A DNA stretch of 64,000 bases, taken from contig BSWB01000007.1 in the NCBI GenBank assembly GCA_033239125.1, positions 105,840,082-105,904,081 on the forward strand, read 5' to 3'. Each line of letters opens with the position of its first letter. Position 1 is the first letter of the stretch. The notes under the pieces are model-generated. The model was not told the DNA's origin and did not search any database. It worked only from the letters and a program-made list of their open reading frames with translations. This document shows, piece by piece, positions 1 to 11,868 of the stretch. A program made the position numbers and the translations under genes. The stretch comes from Fagopyrum homotropicum (taxonomy: Eukaryota; Streptophyta; Magnoliopsida; Caryophyllales; Polygonaceae).

Positions 1-2
1 AA

Positions 3-3000
3 GGTAATCAATCCATCACTTCATACTTCACAAATCTGAAACGTATTTGGGATGAATATACGATTGCCCTAACTCCTCATACCTGCAAGTGTGGATCTAA
101 TGCTATTGCGTTAGCTATGATTCAAGATCAACAGATTATGCAGCTCCTAGTTGGTCTTAATGACTCCTATAATCTTGTTCGCTCTCATATTCTGATGCTT
201 CAACCGAATCCAACTCTCAATGAAGTTTATAAACTTCTGCTTCAAGAAGAGAGTCAGAGGAATCTCTCTACTAATTCTACAATCGATGATCAAGCTTCAG
301 CTTTATATTCTCACCTTCGTGGTGATTCTTCCAAACCACCTCGAAGCTCTTCCAATCTTGAAGCCAGAAACAACTCCAACTCTACTAATCGACCATACTG
401 TGACAATTGCAAAACTCGAGGACATACAATTGATAAGTGTTGGAAGCTAATAGGCTATCCTACTTCTCCTATTGCGGGTCTTGCTTGGTGTTCTCACTGC
501 AAGATCGCTGGGCATGACACCAACAAATGTTGGAAAGTAATCGGATATCCCCCAGGACACAAACTTGATGCTTCATCAATTCAAACTTCATTCACTCCAG
601 AACAAATGACATCGATTCTTGCTCTTCTGGACAAGAAACAATCTCACAATGCTGCATACGATTCCACAACCCTTCTTGCTGGTAAGGCTTCTTGTTTTTT
701 GTCCACTAATCTCAACTCACGATGGATATTAGACAGTGGAGCTACTGACCATATATCCCCTTATCTTGATCTCTTTACATCATACGATACCATTTCTACC
801 CCTTCATACATCATTATGCCAAATGGCAAACGAGCATTTGTTATCCATCATGGTACTGTTAAACTAAAAAACAACATCATTTTGTCCAACGTTTTACATG
901 TCCCTGATTTCCAGTTCAACCTTATATCAATTCATAAACTATCCCTTGATTTGCACACTCATATTTTATTCACTTCTAATGAGTGTATCATTCAGGACCA
1001 TTTGATGAATAAACATCTGGTGATTGGACGAGCAATTAATGGGCTATACATGGTTGAAGCTTCACCTACTGCACCTCCTATTACTACCAGTTGTAATAAA
1101 TCTGCAAATAATGGTTTTTCCATGCATTTTTCTTTCAAAAATTCCCCTATCGAGTTATGGCATTGTCGCCTAGGTCATTTACCATTTGATGTTATGTCAC
1201 GTATTGATGATAATATTGTGATACCAAAGACTTATCCTATATGTACTATATGCCCACAAGCTCGTCACAGTAGACGTCCCTTTTCTTCATCATCCACACG
1301 TTCTTCCAACATCTTTGATATCATACATATTGACACTTGGGGTCCGTATAAACATCATACTTACAATGACCTTTCTTATTTTCTTACAATCGTTGATGAT
1401 CACTCAAGGTGTACATGGACGTACTTGATGTCCCACAAAAGTCATGCTTTGTCTATCTTGAAGTCGTTTGTGACATTGATCCAAACACAATTTCACACAT
1501 CCATTAAAACCATCCGCTAGGACAATGCCCCCGAATTCTCAAGCAAAGAAGCCTCTCTATTCTACTCCAGTCAAGGTATCATTCACCAAAAATCATGCGT
1601 GTATACTCCTCAACAAAACGGTATAGTTGAGCGTAAACATCGACATCTTCTTGAGATGGCTCGTTCCCTTTCTTTTCAATCTAAATTACCCTCTTCTTAC
1701 TGGGGTGATTGCATCCTAACCGCCACCTACTTAATCAATAGAAGACCAGCTCCCATTCTTTCATATAAAACACCTTATGAGATTTTATTCCATAAGAAAC
1801 CCACATATGATCACCTAAGAGTCTTTGGATGTTTATGCTTTGTTCACAAGCCCAAAGTATCTCGAGATAAGTTCGATCCTCGATCACAACCATGTGTCTT
1901 CATAGGGTATCCTTATGCTCAAAAAGGTTACAAAGTTCTCAACCTTCATACTAGAGAAATCATCATTTCTAGGGATGTTACATTCCACGAGAATTATCTC
2001 CCATTTCACCACATTTCACCCAATTCATCCTCACCTTTCCCTGTCATGCCAACCAATTCTTCAATTGACTCATTCATATTTTCCCCTCCCAGTCTAGATT
2101 CCACAACTCATGACCTTCATGAAAATAATATCTCTCCTTTTCTTTCTTCCCCATAACCATCTTCACATCATACCATTCCCTCCACCACCAATCATTCATC
2201 TAACGTTCCTGATATACATCATACATCTACATCATTTAATCGACGTTCTACTCGATTACACAAGAAACCTACTTACCTCTCCGACTACATCTGCACGTAT
2301 AGCTCATGCTCATCATCACCAAGTACTTCTCTATCTCTTTCTTTACCTTCATCTCACATAGCTTTTCTATCATCTTTGCACTCTTTTATTGAACCTACAT
2401 CATACACCGAAGCTTCTAATGATCCTAAGTGGGTTGAGGCCATGGACAAAGAATATCAAGCATTACAAAGTAATCACACATGGGATCTTACACCATTACC
2501 CCAAGGAAAGAAGGCAATCGGTTGCAAGTGGGTTTGCAAGGTAAAATTGAAAGCCGATGGTACGTTGGAAAGGTATAAGGCTCGTCTTGTAGCCAAAGGA
2601 TTCAACCAAAAAGCATACATTGACTATCACGAGACCTTTTCTCCGGTGGTTAAGATGACCACCATACGTACTATCCTTACTATAGCCGCTTCTAAAGATT
2701 GGACACTCCATCAAATGGATGTAAACAACGCGTTTCTTCATGGAGATTTGTACGAAGATGTGTATATGCGCATGCCTCCTGGGGTACCTAATCCTAACTC
2801 TATGGTTTGCAAGTTGAGAAAGTCACTATACGGATTAAAACAAGCTTCAAGACAGTGGTTCTATCGTCTAACTACTTCTCTACTTCAACAAGGCTTTATT
2901 CAATCCAAAAACGATTATTCATTATTTATTAAGAACAATGGTAATGACATTACTATTGTAGCAATATATGTGGACGACTTGTTGGTAACTGGATCCAGTG

Positions 3001-3944
3001 AAGCAGCTATCACTTCCCTCAAAACATTTCTGGACAGTACATTCAGCATCAAAGATCTTGGTATCCTGCATTTTTTCTTGGGCCTTGAAGTAGCACATAC
3101 ATCCTCTGGAATTGTTCTTGCCCAACGGAAATTTACATTGGAACTCTTGGATGAAGCTAAGTTATTACCCATCAGACCATCTACTACTCCTTTACCTTTA
3201 CATCAGAAGTTATTACCACATGAAGGGAACCCCATTTCAGATGTGTCATTATACCGATCACTAGTTGGGAAACTCAATTTTCTGACTAATACTCGTCCAG
3301 ACTTGTCATTTGTTATACAATACTTAAGCCAATTTATGTAGGAACCTTACTCTACTCACATGGATGCTTTATACCACACTCTTCGATATGTTCAAGGGAC
3401 CATAGGACATGGCATTTTGCTCAATAGTTCTGATCAGCAAAAACTGCTAGCATACACTGATTCAGACTGGGCCTCATGTCCATTCACTTGAAGAAGTGAC
3501 AGTGGCTACATTGTCTTACTTGGCAATTCTCCAATTAGTTGGAAATCTAAGAAACAGTCCACAGTCTCCAGAAGCTCTGCAGAAGCAAAATATCGTGCAA
3601 TGGCACAAGCTGTTGTAGAAGTTACTTGGTTAGTTCGACTTTTGCAAGAATTGAAGATGCCTCCTCCCCATCCAGTTACTCTACATTGTGACAATAATTC
3701 AGCAATTCAGATGAGAAAGAATTCAGTGTTTCATGAGCATACTAAACACATAGAGATAGATTGTCACTTTACTAGAGACAAAGTGATGGAAGGCCTACTG
3801 CAACTTAGCTATGTTCCTACCAAGGATCAACTTGTAGATGTCATGACCAAAATAATTCCCTCGCCACAGCAAAATCACTTGATTAGCAAACTAGGAATGA
3901 CTACCATTCCCAGTTTGAGGGGGGTGTTGGGGATAAGACTGTAA
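3..3944 (+). pseudogene. Copia-1 gag-pol polyprotein, four in-frame stops
   Basis: One uninterrupted reading frame runs from the window edge to the polypurine tract, broken only by stops at 1518 (TAG), 2154 (TAA), 3339 (TAG) and 3489 (TGA); no frameshift is visible. In order it shows the end of gag, two knuckles (CDNCKTRGHTIDKC and CSHCKIAGHDTNKC), the protease motif WILDSGATDHIS near 730, a GAG-pre-integrase region (LWHCRLGH), the integrase core (DNAPEF, YTPQQNGIVERKH), RT (QMDVNNAFLHGD, YVDDLLVTG near 2968) and RNase H (AYTDSDWAS, SRSSAEAKYRAM). The polyprotein would make the element's particle, protease, integrase and cDNA enzymes. Three of the four stops are one C-to-T change from the residue expected in the family (Gln, Gln, Arg). 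The 1518 stop stands where Ser is usual. The last residues read into the LTR, as is common in copia elements. It cannot give a full product without readthrough. Confidence 0.92.
3914..3924 (+). other. Copia-1 polypurine tract
   Basis: TTTGAGGGGGG lies directly against the TG of the LTR, the usual plus-strand priming position in copia elements. Confidence 0.8.
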
Positions 3945-4064
3945 CTGAATTAGTTACATAATATTCTACATAGATAGCTCAATGTACTGGACACAATACA
4001 ATACAATCGATTCTGTTGCTAAACATCTATCTCTCTCTCTTTCATTCTATTCTGAATATTAACA
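3925..4064 (+). repeat. Copia-1 3' LTR, about 140 bp
   Basis: It begins TGTTGGGGATAAG just after the polypurine tract and ends ...ATATTAACA, giving a TGTT...AACA terminal inverted repeat. It holds a CT-microsatellite near 4028-4042. The 3' end at 4064 is placed from the terminal CA, because no second LTR is in the window to align. Confidence 0.75.
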
Positions 4065-4220
4065 AGTGAAGGCCGTAAGCCTTGCCGAACCGGAAGGAGA
4101 TCCTGGTTATTCAACAGAGTTGGTTATATTGATGGAAGACTTAAACTAGTGGTTTTATAAACTAACAAATATCGATTATATCTCTACATTGTATGGTTTG
4201 TGTTTGTTAAATGTGTGCAG

Positions 4221-4570
4221 GCGTTGAAAAGCAATACAACGAGAATTCGGCTGAAGCGGTTTAAAAAGGTAAAGAACTTGAAAGGAGTTTCAAGGGCCTT
4301 GAAAAGCAATACAAGTAAAATTCGGCTGAAGCTGTTTCAACGTGCAAAGGATTTTAAACGGAGTTTCAAGGACTTTGAATAGGGATACAAGGGCAAGCTA
4401 GGCTGAAGACATTTCAACACGCAAATAATTTGAACGGAATTCCAAGGGTTTTTTTAAAAGCGTTTCAAGGGGCCTTGGAATGGATATCAAGGGACAAGCA
4501 AATTTTGAAATGGATTTTAAGGGCCTTGAAACACGATACAATGGCAGATTCGACTGGAGCATTTTTTAAC
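4221..4570 (+). repeat. Degenerate 75-bp tandem repeat, about five units
   Basis: Units start at 4221, 4296 and 4371 with an exact 75-bp period. Decayed units follow at 4471 and 4522 after an insertion and a shortening. Each unit opens with (G)CCTTGAAAAGCAATACAA-like sequence, has a central TTCGGCTGAAG and closes with GGAGTTTCAAGG. Confidence 0.8.
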
Positions 4571-4619
4571 GACAAAGACTTTTCAACCAACAAAGATTCA
4601 AACCAAATCAAGCTTTACT

Positions 4620-5560
4620 ACCATGAATTACAAGAAGATTTTCAAGATTCAACAAGAAGATTTGGGCCAACAACAACAAGAACGATTGAATGGATTATAT
4701 GGCTCACGATGAAGAAGATCTCAACAATACTTCTACACAAAGAATCTCGGCCAAGTAAAGATGAACAACGTCAAAGAAGATTTTATCTCAACAAGAAGAT
4801 CATCAAATGGTGCAAAATCTTACCTAACTAGAAGAACATTCAAGAAGCAAGGAGAAGATCTCGACCACCATGAAATGGTGCAAGATCTTAGCTAACAAGA
4901 AGAACATTCAAGATGCAAGGAGAAGATCTAGGCCCCCATGAAAAGATCTCAACAAGATCTTAAACTTTTGACGCAAAGGGATGAGGTGGTTTTATGATAG
5001 AAGATTTCAACGTTCAAAGGGAAAAGTTTCAACGACATTCCAAGAAGGAGAAGATCTGGAAGATTTTCAAACAAAGGAAGAAGACCGAGGATCTCCAACA
5101 AGAAGGATCTTTGAACGTCACATTCAAGAGAGAGAGAGAAGATCAAGGATCTCCAACAAGAAAGATCTTTTAACGTTATAATCATGGGAGAGAAGATCGA
5201 GGATCTCTAACAAACAAGATCTCCATCAACCAAGATCTTCAAACGGCATATCTTAAGAGAAGATCTAGGACTTCAACAAACAAGATCTTTAACCAACAAG
5301 ATCTTCAACAACCAAGATCTCATATCCTAAGGAGAAGATCTAGGACTTTTACAACCAAAGATAACAAGAAGATCTCAGCACAAGATCTCCAACAAAAATA
5401 TCTCATAAAGATTTTAACAACCGAAGATAACAAGAAGATCTCTGCACAAGATCTTCAACGGATCTACAACAAGAAGATCTCGGATCTTAAGAGAATATCT
5501 TCAACGGCTGATTTCCAAAGAAAAGATTACAATGATGAAGATATTCAACGAGCGTCAAAA
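4620..5560 (+). repeat. Purine-rich AAGATCT-dense stretch
   Basis: AGATCT recurs every few tens of bases among AACAAGA, TTCAAC and GAAGA words, giving a strong A/G bias on the + strand. There is no fixed period, so this is a cryptically simple region and not a clean satellite. It belongs to the putative LTR above. Confidence 0.7.
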
Positions 5561-5742
5561 AGAAGAAGAAGAAAAAGAGAGAAGATCTTGGAGAATCTAC
5601 AACAAGCGACAATAAAGGGAAGCAAGAAAAGAACGACGACTACAACAACGGCTACTTCACCTTCAACAACTCACGTTTTCTATGGACGAATCAGAACGTT
5701 GCAATAGACTTTTCAACGGCTACAAGACTCCTCATAGAAGAC

Positions 5743-5749
5743 TATAAAT
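5743..5749 (+). promoter_or_regulatory. Candidate TATA box of the putative LTR
   Basis: TATAAAT stands after a repeat-rich U3-like stretch and before an R/U5-like stretch. The position suits an LTR promoter; the call rests on that context only. Confidence 0.4.
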
Positions 5750-6330
5750 GGAGATGAAGTTTGAAGACACAAGACACCGAAAGCGATCAAGGAAACATAT
5801 ACGTCTTCAAGCTATCACCATCTTCATTCTTTCCACAAGTTTTCCTCTTCTTATACTCACAAAGTCTACATTCTAGAGTGAGGAAAACACTTAGAACTTC
5901 ATTGGAATATCTAAAGTGTTATACTAGAGTGTGTGTGTTACTCTGCAAAGTAACTAGGCTATTATATCAAGGTTAAGAGTTGGAGCTAGATTGTAGCATT
6001 GGCTACAGTGAGAGAAGAATGGGGTTTATTCTAGTTTGTATCTAGGACTCTTTGAAGCTGATAATAGATAGTTAGATCCTACGACTATACCCTTGGATGG
6101 AGAGTATGCTATTTAAAGCCGAACTTCGTAAACATATCTTCGTGTCGATCTTTTACATTCTGCACCTTATCTGCTTTATTGTGACTAACTTTGTTTTGTA
6201 GGTGAACAAAGTCAAGGCCTTTGAAATCAGTTTCAAAGCCTTGAGATAGGTTTTTGCAAAAAGTTCTCATACTCTATTCAACCCCTCCTTCTAGAGTATC
6301 TTTATCCTTCATATTCACCTAACGGTTCTT

Positions 6331-6559
6331 CAAAAAGAAAGGAAACACGGAAGCCTTAATCAGCAGCAGGGAGGAAGAGAGACTTCGAAGCTAGGAGATT
6401 CATGTTCTTGCTCACACTAGAAGAAGATCCTGGTTATGAAGAACTAAAGCTCCATCAACATTTTAGCAACAAAGACAATCTAAGAGGAGGCCAACTTCTC
6501 TCAAGCTTTTCTCTCTTGTTCTTTGAGATTACTAGGTGAAATAATGTACCTTTTGTAGC
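6331..6559. other. Unassigned spacer
   Basis: No gene or element end was recognised. A short open stretch (about 6408-6530) runs into an intron-like AG|GTGAAAT. It contains AAGAAGATCCTGGTTAT (6421-6437), which nearly repeats AAGGAGATCCTGGTTAT at 4094-4110 on the other side of the putative LTR. Confidence 0.4.
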
Positions 6560-7614
6560 GACCCTAATTTTACGTAACCAACTAAAAAAGTAACCGAATG
6601 TAATTTAAAAATAAAATTATAAAAGAAACGATTCTGCAAATTCAAATAACGAATCAGTTCTCAAATTCTTTATTCTCGCTCACACAAATTCCCTTTTCTT
6701 GCACGAAAATTTCCTCTCGTCTCTCTTTGTCGCCATTGATACTGCTCGGAGCTTTCACTACATAAATCTAATCGTTATGTAGACACTCACAAACAATATG
6801 TACACACTGAGGTATGACATTGACAAAGAATACACTTTCACTACATAAATGTAATCGTTATGTAGACACTCACAAACAATATGTATATATCACGCAACCA
6901 CAATCGAAACTTGACACATTAATGTGCATATATGTATATATATTTCAAGTCCAAACTATATTGAATAATGCATCTACATATTTTCCCAAAATAAAGTTAC
7001 TAACCAACATGTCGTACAAATGACTAAATACATAGACGCATCGTATGTACACAAGCCAAAAAATAATATCAGAAACAATTTGAGAAGCTTTCACAGTCGT
7101 TCATGTATACAAAACTATCAAAATTTGAATTACAATCATTAACTTACCTCGAACACAAACAGAAAATCTCAAAATCAACTATATATTGTAGAAGATGGAC
7201 AATTCACAGTTTCTTTGCGATTTTGCTGAGTTATGTAGGACAGATATTCATCAACAACCCTCCATTGATGTTGTCGAACTGGAAATCAGAGGTCGTTTTC
7301 GCTCAACAATGGAGAAATGAAGAAAAAACGTTGGATCTTGTTAAATGGCCGTAAATATTTATGGAGAGATTCTAGGATCAGTTATCATCTCATTCCTTAT
7401 TTAACGTAGTAACATATTTCTTTAAATCTGTAATTAGGAAATAATTAAATTGATATAGGAGAGAGAATGTTGACTTATATGGTAATATCTTTTATGATTT
7501 TCTATTAAATCTTTTTCATCATAATTTAGGGTGTCTACTTTGTCAACATAAAACAAAAGGTGTCTACTTTATACACAATGTTACATAATGTAACTACTTA
7601 ACCAACTCATTTTA
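6560..7614 (-). mobile_element. Non-coding MULE-end-like fragment
   Basis: AT-rich and without a credible gene. Around 7352-7470, GAGAGATTCTAGGAT, TAGGAAAT and GAGAGAAT occur in the same order and rough spacing as in the reverse complement of 34250-34380, at the left end of MULE-2. That suggests an inverted, non-autonomous relative or end fragment of the same MULE family. A 51-bp direct repeat lies inside. Element borders were not resolved. Confidence 0.35.
6752..6885 (+). repeat. 51-bp direct repeat, two copies
   Basis: Copies at 6752-6802 and 6835-6885, offset 83 bp, are almost identical (one difference noted, C/G in ATAAATSTAATCG). Both begin CTTTCACTACATAAAT and end CAAACAATATGTA. Confidence 0.85.
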
Positions 7615-8267
7615 TGTTAAAAAAAGAAAAGAAAACGAAGAACAGTAGAAGAACACGATTTTTACGGGGTTTAAAACATATCTCCACGGGATCCTCAAGA
7701 TCCAATCCACTATATAATAGTTGCATCAAAGTTACAATCAAGGAAGCCACAAGATTGACATAAAAACAAGCTCAGAAACTCGACAGATCTAAACAAGAAG
7801 AACAAGATCGAAAGGGAGGCACAAGAGAAGAAGGTACTGATCTTCATATTCTCTTTGTTGTACGTAGGCAACCTATGCTTCACCGGAGAGAACAACACAC
7901 CTCAACCGACACACGGCTTTCAAATCCTTTGTTTTAGAACGAAAGAGAGAGTATTTTGTTGTGGAGAGCTCAACGCATGAGCCAGGTTTTCAGATCTGAA
8001 TTATGTGGCTGCTGGAAGAGAGACATCACTTTATATAGCTAGGTCAGCTCGGAATGGGTAATAAAACACAACGTTTTATTTTAGGTATGCAACCTATATC
8101 GTTTAAAAACTAATTAAACCAGTTGGCCCAATATTTAGTCCTTTTACCGTGTCTCACAAGTCTGGGCTTCTAACTTATTATGAGTAGCATGCCAACAACT
8201 CATATTAGCCCAAAAATTGGATAAAAATATGGGCTAAATTCATCATAGCAAGAATTATGTCTCAACA
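7615..8267 (-). repeat. Copia-2 3' LTR, about 653 bp
   Basis: On the minus strand it begins TGTTGAGACATAATTC after the polypurine run AATTAGGGGGCAACT (8268-8282) and ends ...TTTTTTTAACA, giving TGTT...AACA ends. A TATATAA box on the minus strand (8031-8037) fits the U3 promoter. The outer border at 7615 is chosen from the terminal CA and has no second LTR to confirm it. Confidence 0.65.
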
Positions 8268-8343
8268 AGTTGCCCCCTAATTCTAAACAATGATACTTCA
8301 AAAAATTGTGGATTGGAATATCCGTCATCGGATCCAAATGGTT

Positions 8344-11300
8344 CTACTGCGGAGGTACTTGCAAATGAAGAAAATTTCTGCAGAAAATAAATTTGTTAGT
8401 AGTAATAATTTTTGTACCAAAATCTGCAGGATTAACTTCACATTTTATCTTCTTAACAATTAGGCTCTTTTCTTCAACATGTTTTCGAATATAATGGAAC
8501 CTCACATTGATATTTTTGTTCTCTCATGGTATACCGGATCCTTACACAAATATAGAGCACTTTGGTTGTCCATGTGGAGAGTAGCAAATATACTTCTTGT
8601 TTTCAAATTCAGTTAAAATACCCTGCAGCCAAATGATTTCTTTACAAGCCTCCGTGGCAGCAACATATTCAACTTCAGTTGAGGAAAAAACATCGATGGG
8701 TTGTTGCTGCAATTTTCTACATATACAATTGCCACACCACGTGTAAACAAAAGCAGTAGTATATTTTCTATTGTCTTTATTACTAGGATAATCGGAATCA
8801 ACATACCCAAACAAATTATTTTCAGAATTATGAGACCCATATTCAAGAGCTAAATCAGAAGACCTTGTAATATATTTCACCAAGAATTTCATTGTAGTCT
8901 AGTGTTTTTCAGATGGAACAGACATGAACCTGCTGAGAACACTAACAACAAAAGCCATATCTGGATGAGTACAAATCATGGCATACATGACAGAAAATAC
9001 TACAACATCACACGAAACAGATTTCATAGAAGATTTTTCAGCATATGACAAATTGTAGGTTTTATCCAAGTCAAGGTGCCCTCCTAAGGGTATACTATTA
9101 GGATTAGCTTTGTTATGTTTAAACCTATCAAGAACTTTACGCATGTAATCACCTAGTGAAAGCCAGGTTTTTCGTTTTGATCTATCTCTAGTTATCCGGA
9201 TACCTAGAACCTTTTGAGATGATGCTAGGTCTTTCTTGTCAAAACTAGATTTTAAAGCCCTTTTAATATCAATAATTTTAATCTTTGATTTGCATATCAA
9301 CAGAATATCATCAACATATACAACCACATACAAGGGGCAATCAGTCTAAAAAACTTTAAGTACAAGCATGCATCATATTCACTTCTATTAAAACCTATCA
9401 TTTTTATGCAACTATTAAATTTGATATTCCATTGTCTAGGGGACTGTTTTAACCCATATAGACTTTTTCAGCAAGCAAACATGATCAGGTTTGGTTTTAT
9501 CTATAAAGTCATGTTGCTGACTCATGTGAATAGTCTCATCTAATCACCATGCAGAAAAATTGTTTTAACATTCATTTGTTCAATTTCATAATAATAAACA
9601 ACAACCATAGCAATAAGAAGATGTAGAGTTTTATACTTAACAACAGGTGCAAAGATTTCATTATAATTTTCACCTTCTCTTTGAGTGAGCCCTTTAGCAA
9701 CTAACCTAACTTTGTATCTAGGTGGTTCTTTAGGAGTAACACCTTCTTTCAGTTTATGTATCCACTAGCATCTAATAATCCTAGCAGTTTTAGGTTTAGG
9801 AACCAAAATCCAGGTTTTATTAGCATGCATGGATTCAATCTCCTCTTTCATAGCAGTTTTCCAATTTTCAGCATGTTTACAACTAACAACTTGGTCATAG
9901 AAATCAGGACTATATGTGCTCACAACTTCAGCAATTAGAAAAACATAGTCCACAACATGATCTAATTTCTGAATATTAAGGTCATAAAAGACGTATTCAG
10001 ATTCAGCTAAATGAATGCCAAGAATTCTAAAATCAAGATATTTATGATTTGGAATGACATTACGAGTTGGTCTATCCCTAGTTAATTGATATTCATTCAA
10101 AGTAGGCAAAGTAGGAAAATTATTATGCACACTAGAATCATGCAATACAAGTAGATTATTATGCACACCAGAATTATACAATGCATACAAGTTATCAGAT
10201 TCAATAGGATTACTATCCTCAACTTCTGTCCTAGAGGAATTAGACACAATTTGATCATCTAAAGCATGTGGACTATTAACCTCCCCACCTAATTGCTGAG
10301 GTGGGGAACTATTGTTAGGAGTAGAAGAGCTAGGAGATCTCAACATTGGTGTTATACCAATGTCAAATTCTTCCTCAACAATCTCAGGAGAGTCACCAAG
10401 GCTGTAAGTATATCTAAACCTTTCTAAAGTAGTGATCTATCAAAGATAAAAAAAAAAATTTCTACCTCCAATAGTGTCAACTTGGACTGGACCCCATAGG
10501 TCAGAATGAACATACTCAAGAGGGTTTTTAGCTAGGTAGGTAGAGTTATTAAAGCTAGACCTAACAACTTTACCAAAACACAATTTTCACAGATACTCAA
10601 GTCAGAGGGTTTTTGTTTCAGATATCCATGTCTAAACAAGTAATGCAGAACTTTATTTCCTATGTGTCCTAATCTAGAAAGCTAGATGGTAGTAAGGTAT
10701 TTATTCATTTTAGGTGCAGAATCTAAAGCATTTATCTCAAGAGAACCTACAACATGATAAATACCATTTTTCTTAATACTTTTCAAAATGACTTTACCAT
10801 CTTTGGACACATTTCTTATACCATTGTGAGGGTGGATATGCCAGTTCAAATCATCAAAAGAAGATTCAGATAAAAGATTTCGTCTAAGGTCAGGTACCCA
10901 CCTAACCTGTTGTAAAACTCTAACTTGGTTATCATGCATCCTAAAGGGCACAATGACTATTCCTTTAATAGGTAGAGAAGAATGATCTCCTAAGCTAACC
11001 TCCCCCTCATCAGATTTATGCAAAAAATCAAAATAATGTTCATCGGGAGTTGCATGCATTGTACAACCAGAATCTAAATCCAATCATTCATATCAGATTT
11101 ATGATCATACAACAACAGTTCATTATCATAAAAGCAAGAAGAAGACTCCACCAAATTAGTATTACCATTTACGGATTTTTCAGACTCATCTTTCTTCTTC
11201 TTTTTACACTCAGGGACAATATGACCTCTAATGCCACAGTAAAAACACTTCACATTATTTTTATCCGGTTTAGTGTTGTTACTATTTTTATTAGTACCAT

Positions 11301-11868
11301 GATGATTGCTAGAATTTCCCTTATTGAACCCATTCTTAGCATGTTGCTGTTGTTTTTTATTCTTGCCCTTAGCAAACATAACCTCCTGATTTTTACTATC
11401 CTTCCCACTATTTCCAGATTTAGTCTTAAAAACCTTTATATCCTCATTCTTTTGTATGACAGACTCTAAGATTTTATCTTTAGTCAAAGTGTCATTACTA
11501 TATTGTATCGCATAATTAAAATTGTTAAACTGACTAGGAAGATTATTTAACAGAATGACAAATTGGTGGGTATCCGTAATACTATCCTTACACCTTTCTA
11601 AGTCTTGAGTCATTTTCAGAAAGTTGCCCATGTTCTCTTCTAAAGTATGACTAATATCCATTTTAAAATTAAACAATCTACACAACAAACTTATCCTAGA
11701 GGGCATAGACTTAGTCAAGTGAAGTTTTTCTAAGGAACTCCACAACTCTTTAGGCTTAGTTTTAGTAAGGACTTGTCTACCTACTTTATTTGTAAGTCTT
11801 AGCATAATTTGTGAGTGGGCAAGCAAGTCAATCTCCTTCTTAGCTTTATTTGTGGTACACTCCTCATA
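8344..11868 (-). pseudogene. Copia-2 gag-pol, integrase core deleted, frameshifts and stops
   Basis: Gag (11868-11074) reads KELWSSLEKLHLTKSMPSR and one knuckle CFYCGIRGHIVPEC. Protease follows near 11080 (LDSGCTMHAT). Integrase keeps only its zinc-binding end (ICENC, LEYVHSDLWGPVQ, about 10490-10620). At about 10440-10455 the frame jumps to the hinge before RT, so the catalytic D,D,E core is gone, leaving an A/T run at the join. RT spans about 10346-8900; the usual QMDVKTAFLHG reads QMNVKTIFLHG near 9560, losing one catalytic Asp, while YVDDI remains at about 9320. RNase H (8892-8344) keeps YVDSDY, SSTEVEYVAA and the NPAD...TK tail, with a frameshift near 8600. It is non-functional several times over. 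Confidence 0.88.

Larger units (their letters stand above)
1..4064 (+). mobile_element. Copia-1: 5'-truncated Ty1/copia retrotransposon
   Basis: The 3' part of a Ty1/copia element; the 5' LTR and the start of gag lie outside the window. Domain order is gag, protease, integrase, reverse transcriptase, RNase H, polypurine tract and 3' LTR, which is the copia order because integrase precedes RT. Two tandem zinc knuckles and a very short LTR (about 140 bp) resemble the Ale/Retrofit lineage, though that lineage call is inference. The 5' target duplication cannot be checked. Confidence 0.9.
4120..6330 (+). repeat. Putative solo LTR, SIRE/Maximus-like, with tandem repeats
   Basis: There is no convincing gene here. 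From left to right the block has an intron-like stretch ending TGTGCAG (4220), 75-bp tandem repeats, a purine-rich stretch packed with AAGATCT, a TATA box (TATAAAT, 5743) and a transcribed-looking stretch ending CTATTCAACCCCTCCTTCTAG (about 6270-6293). That pyrimidine-rich tail resembles the 3' ends of SIRE/Maximus copia LTRs. No primer-binding site follows, so a solo LTR or fragment is most likely. Both borders are approximate and no TSD was found. The small ORFs here (such as 4430-4831 and 5761-5976) look like chance. Confidence 0.45.
7615..11868 (-). mobile_element. Copia-2: Ty1/copia element, 5' end missing, minus strand
   Basis: Reading leftward on the minus strand it has gag, protease, a remnant of integrase, RT, RNase H, polypurine tract and 3' LTR. 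There is no 5' LTR: the gag end runs straight into Copia-3 integrase sequence near 11868. The gag and protease look Tork/Tnt1-like (single CCHC knuckle, DSGCTMHAT), but that lineage call is inference. Confidence 0.85.
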
